A stretch of 6,874 nt of DNA. Origin: Bacteroidetes bacterium UBA7692 (GTDB taxonomy: Bacteria > Bacteroidota > Bacteroidia > Chitinophagales > LD1). The notes below the pieces were generated by a model. That model was given only the letters and a program-made list of their open reading frames with translations, had not been told where the DNA came from and searched no databases. The stretch spans positions 71,484-78,357 of the forward strand of contig DLGO01000124.1 of NCBI GenBank assembly GCA_002482725.1, in the 5' to 3' direction. A program made the translations under genes and the position numbers. How positions within the stretch are numbered: position 1 is the first letter of the stretch; each line of letters opens with the position of its first letter. This document shows, piece after piece, positions 6,031 to 6,874 of the stretch.

Positions 6031-6874
6031 ATGAAGAAAATATTTACACTACTTGCCACCTTGCTTTCTCTTGCAGTATTTGCCCAGACCGATACGGAAT
6101 TCTGGTTTGCTGCACCGGAAGTATCTGTGAGCTCAAATACTTTTGACAGGCCGATAATATTGAGGATAACAGCCTATAACCAGGCAAGTACAGTAACTAT
6201 AACCCAACCGGCAAACGGGAGCTTTACCCCGATTGTACTGAACATAGCTGCTAATGCTACCAATAGTATGGACTTAACCCCCTGGATAGACCAGATAGAA
6301 AATAAACCCTCTAACACTGTGTTGAATTATGGATTGAAAATTACTGCTACCACCGCTGTTACTGCCTATTACGAGGTGGTGAGCCAGCAGTGCTTGTGCA
6401 ACCCTGAGATATTTGTACTGAAAGGGCTGAATGCCTTGGGCAATAACTTCTTTATACCATCGCAAAACTACCTGGATAATAACGCAGGGTATAGCCCGAC
6501 TCCGTATTCATCGTTTGACATAGTAGCTACACAGAATAACACCACGGTGACGATAACACCGAGCAATGCTGTAGCAGGGCATGGTGCAGGAACGGCCTAT
6601 ACTGTAACACTGAATGAAGGGGAGACCTACTCTGCAACAGCTGCGTCGCAAGCAGCGGCACAGCACCTGCAGGGGTCTACGGTAACATCGGATAAGCCCA
6701 TAGCAATAACTGTAAAGGATGATCTGTTGAGTGGTACACCATTTGGAGGGTGTGCGGACCTGGGCGGCGACCAAATAGTTCCTGTAGATAAGGTAGGTAC
6801 AAAGTATGCTATAGTAAGAGGATTCCTGAATGCGCCATACGATAAGGTATTTGTAACTGCCACACAGAACAATA
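6031..6874 (+). CDS. Secreted protein with IgGFc-binding-like N-terminal domain (5' part only)
   Basis: The frame opens at ATG 6031 and stays open for 281 codons to the right edge, so the 3' end is missing. Residues 1-18 are a signal peptide (MKKIFTLLAT.., cleavage after VFA, before QTDTEFWF). The rest is a beta-rich region like the IgGFc-binding N-terminal domain found in large Bacteroidota surface proteins: FWFAAPE (24-30), TVTITQPANGSF (54-65), LTPWIDQIENKPSNTVLNYG (82-101), GSTVTSDKPIAITVKDD (215-231) and GGCADLGGDQIVPV (239-252). Cysteines C121, C123 and C241 may form disulfides. Such proteins are often long and end in a T9SS or gliding-motility type domain, which cannot be checked here. 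The name reflects homology to an eukaryotic mucin-associated domain and does not show immunoglobulin binding. The 112-bp gap suggests its own promoter. Confidence 0.75.
   Translation, partial: MKKIFTLLATLLSLAVFAQTDTEFWFAAPEVSVSSNTFDRPIILRITAYNQASTVTITQPANGSFTPIVLNIAANATNSMDLTPWIDQIENKPSNTVLNYGLKITATTAVTAYYEVVSQQCLCNPEIFVLKGLNALGNNFFIPSQNYLDNNAGYSPTPYSSFDIVATQNNTTVTITPSNAVAGHGAGTAYTVTLNEGETYSATAASQAAAQHLQGSTVTSDKPIAITVKDDLLSGTPFGGCADLGGDQIVPVDKVGTKYAIVRGFLNAPYDKVFVTATQNN

Overview
The window reads as a chromosomal fragment from a member of the Bacteroidota, most likely a Chitinophagaceae-type organism. Four things point there: a type A type IX secretion (T9SS) C-terminal sorting domain, a Bacteroidota-style promoter (TAnnTTTG), a lipoprotein whose acylated cysteine is followed by QKEE, and a SusC-like N-terminal extension on a TonB-dependent receptor. 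All genes lie on the + strand. The assignment rests on gene features only; no rRNA or other phylogenetic marker is present.

Positions 1-641 hold no credible gene. They contain an unusual array of degenerate direct repeats: eight copies of a TTTTTACCCTCA-like motif, organised as two adjacent units about 154 bp apart, with traces of an older third unit to the left. This may be the remains of insertion-sequence ends (IS21-like elements carry repeated end sequences), but no transposase gene is visible. The repeat zone stops near 500. It is followed by an AT-rich promoter region with a perfect 10-bp inverted repeat (579-603) just upstream of a TACATTTG -7 element at 615-622.

Positions 642-5198 form one tight cluster that looks like a haem-acquisition operon: a secreted HmuY-like protein with a T9SS sorting domain, a TonB-dependent outer-membrane receptor of the HmuR/haem type (YRAP motif, histidine, NNDL motif), and a second HmuY-like protein made as a surface lipoprotein. 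Gaps are 11 bp and then an 8-bp overlap. The layout recalls the hmuYR pair of Porphyromonas gingivalis, but with two HmuY-type proteins delivered to the surface by two different routes around one receptor. No hmuS, T, U or V homologues are in the window. A response regulator of the OmpR/PhoB type follows after 24 bp (5223-5918) and could be co-transcribed; no histidine kinase is seen.

After a 112-bp gap that contains a small inverted repeat, the 5' part of a large secreted protein with an IgGFc-binding-like N-terminal domain starts at 6031 and runs off the right edge. It looks like a separate transcription unit. Proposed working model (inference): the 579-603 palindrome is an iron- or haem-responsive operator; under limitation the two HmuY-like proteins capture haem at the surface and pass it to the receptor for TonB-driven import.
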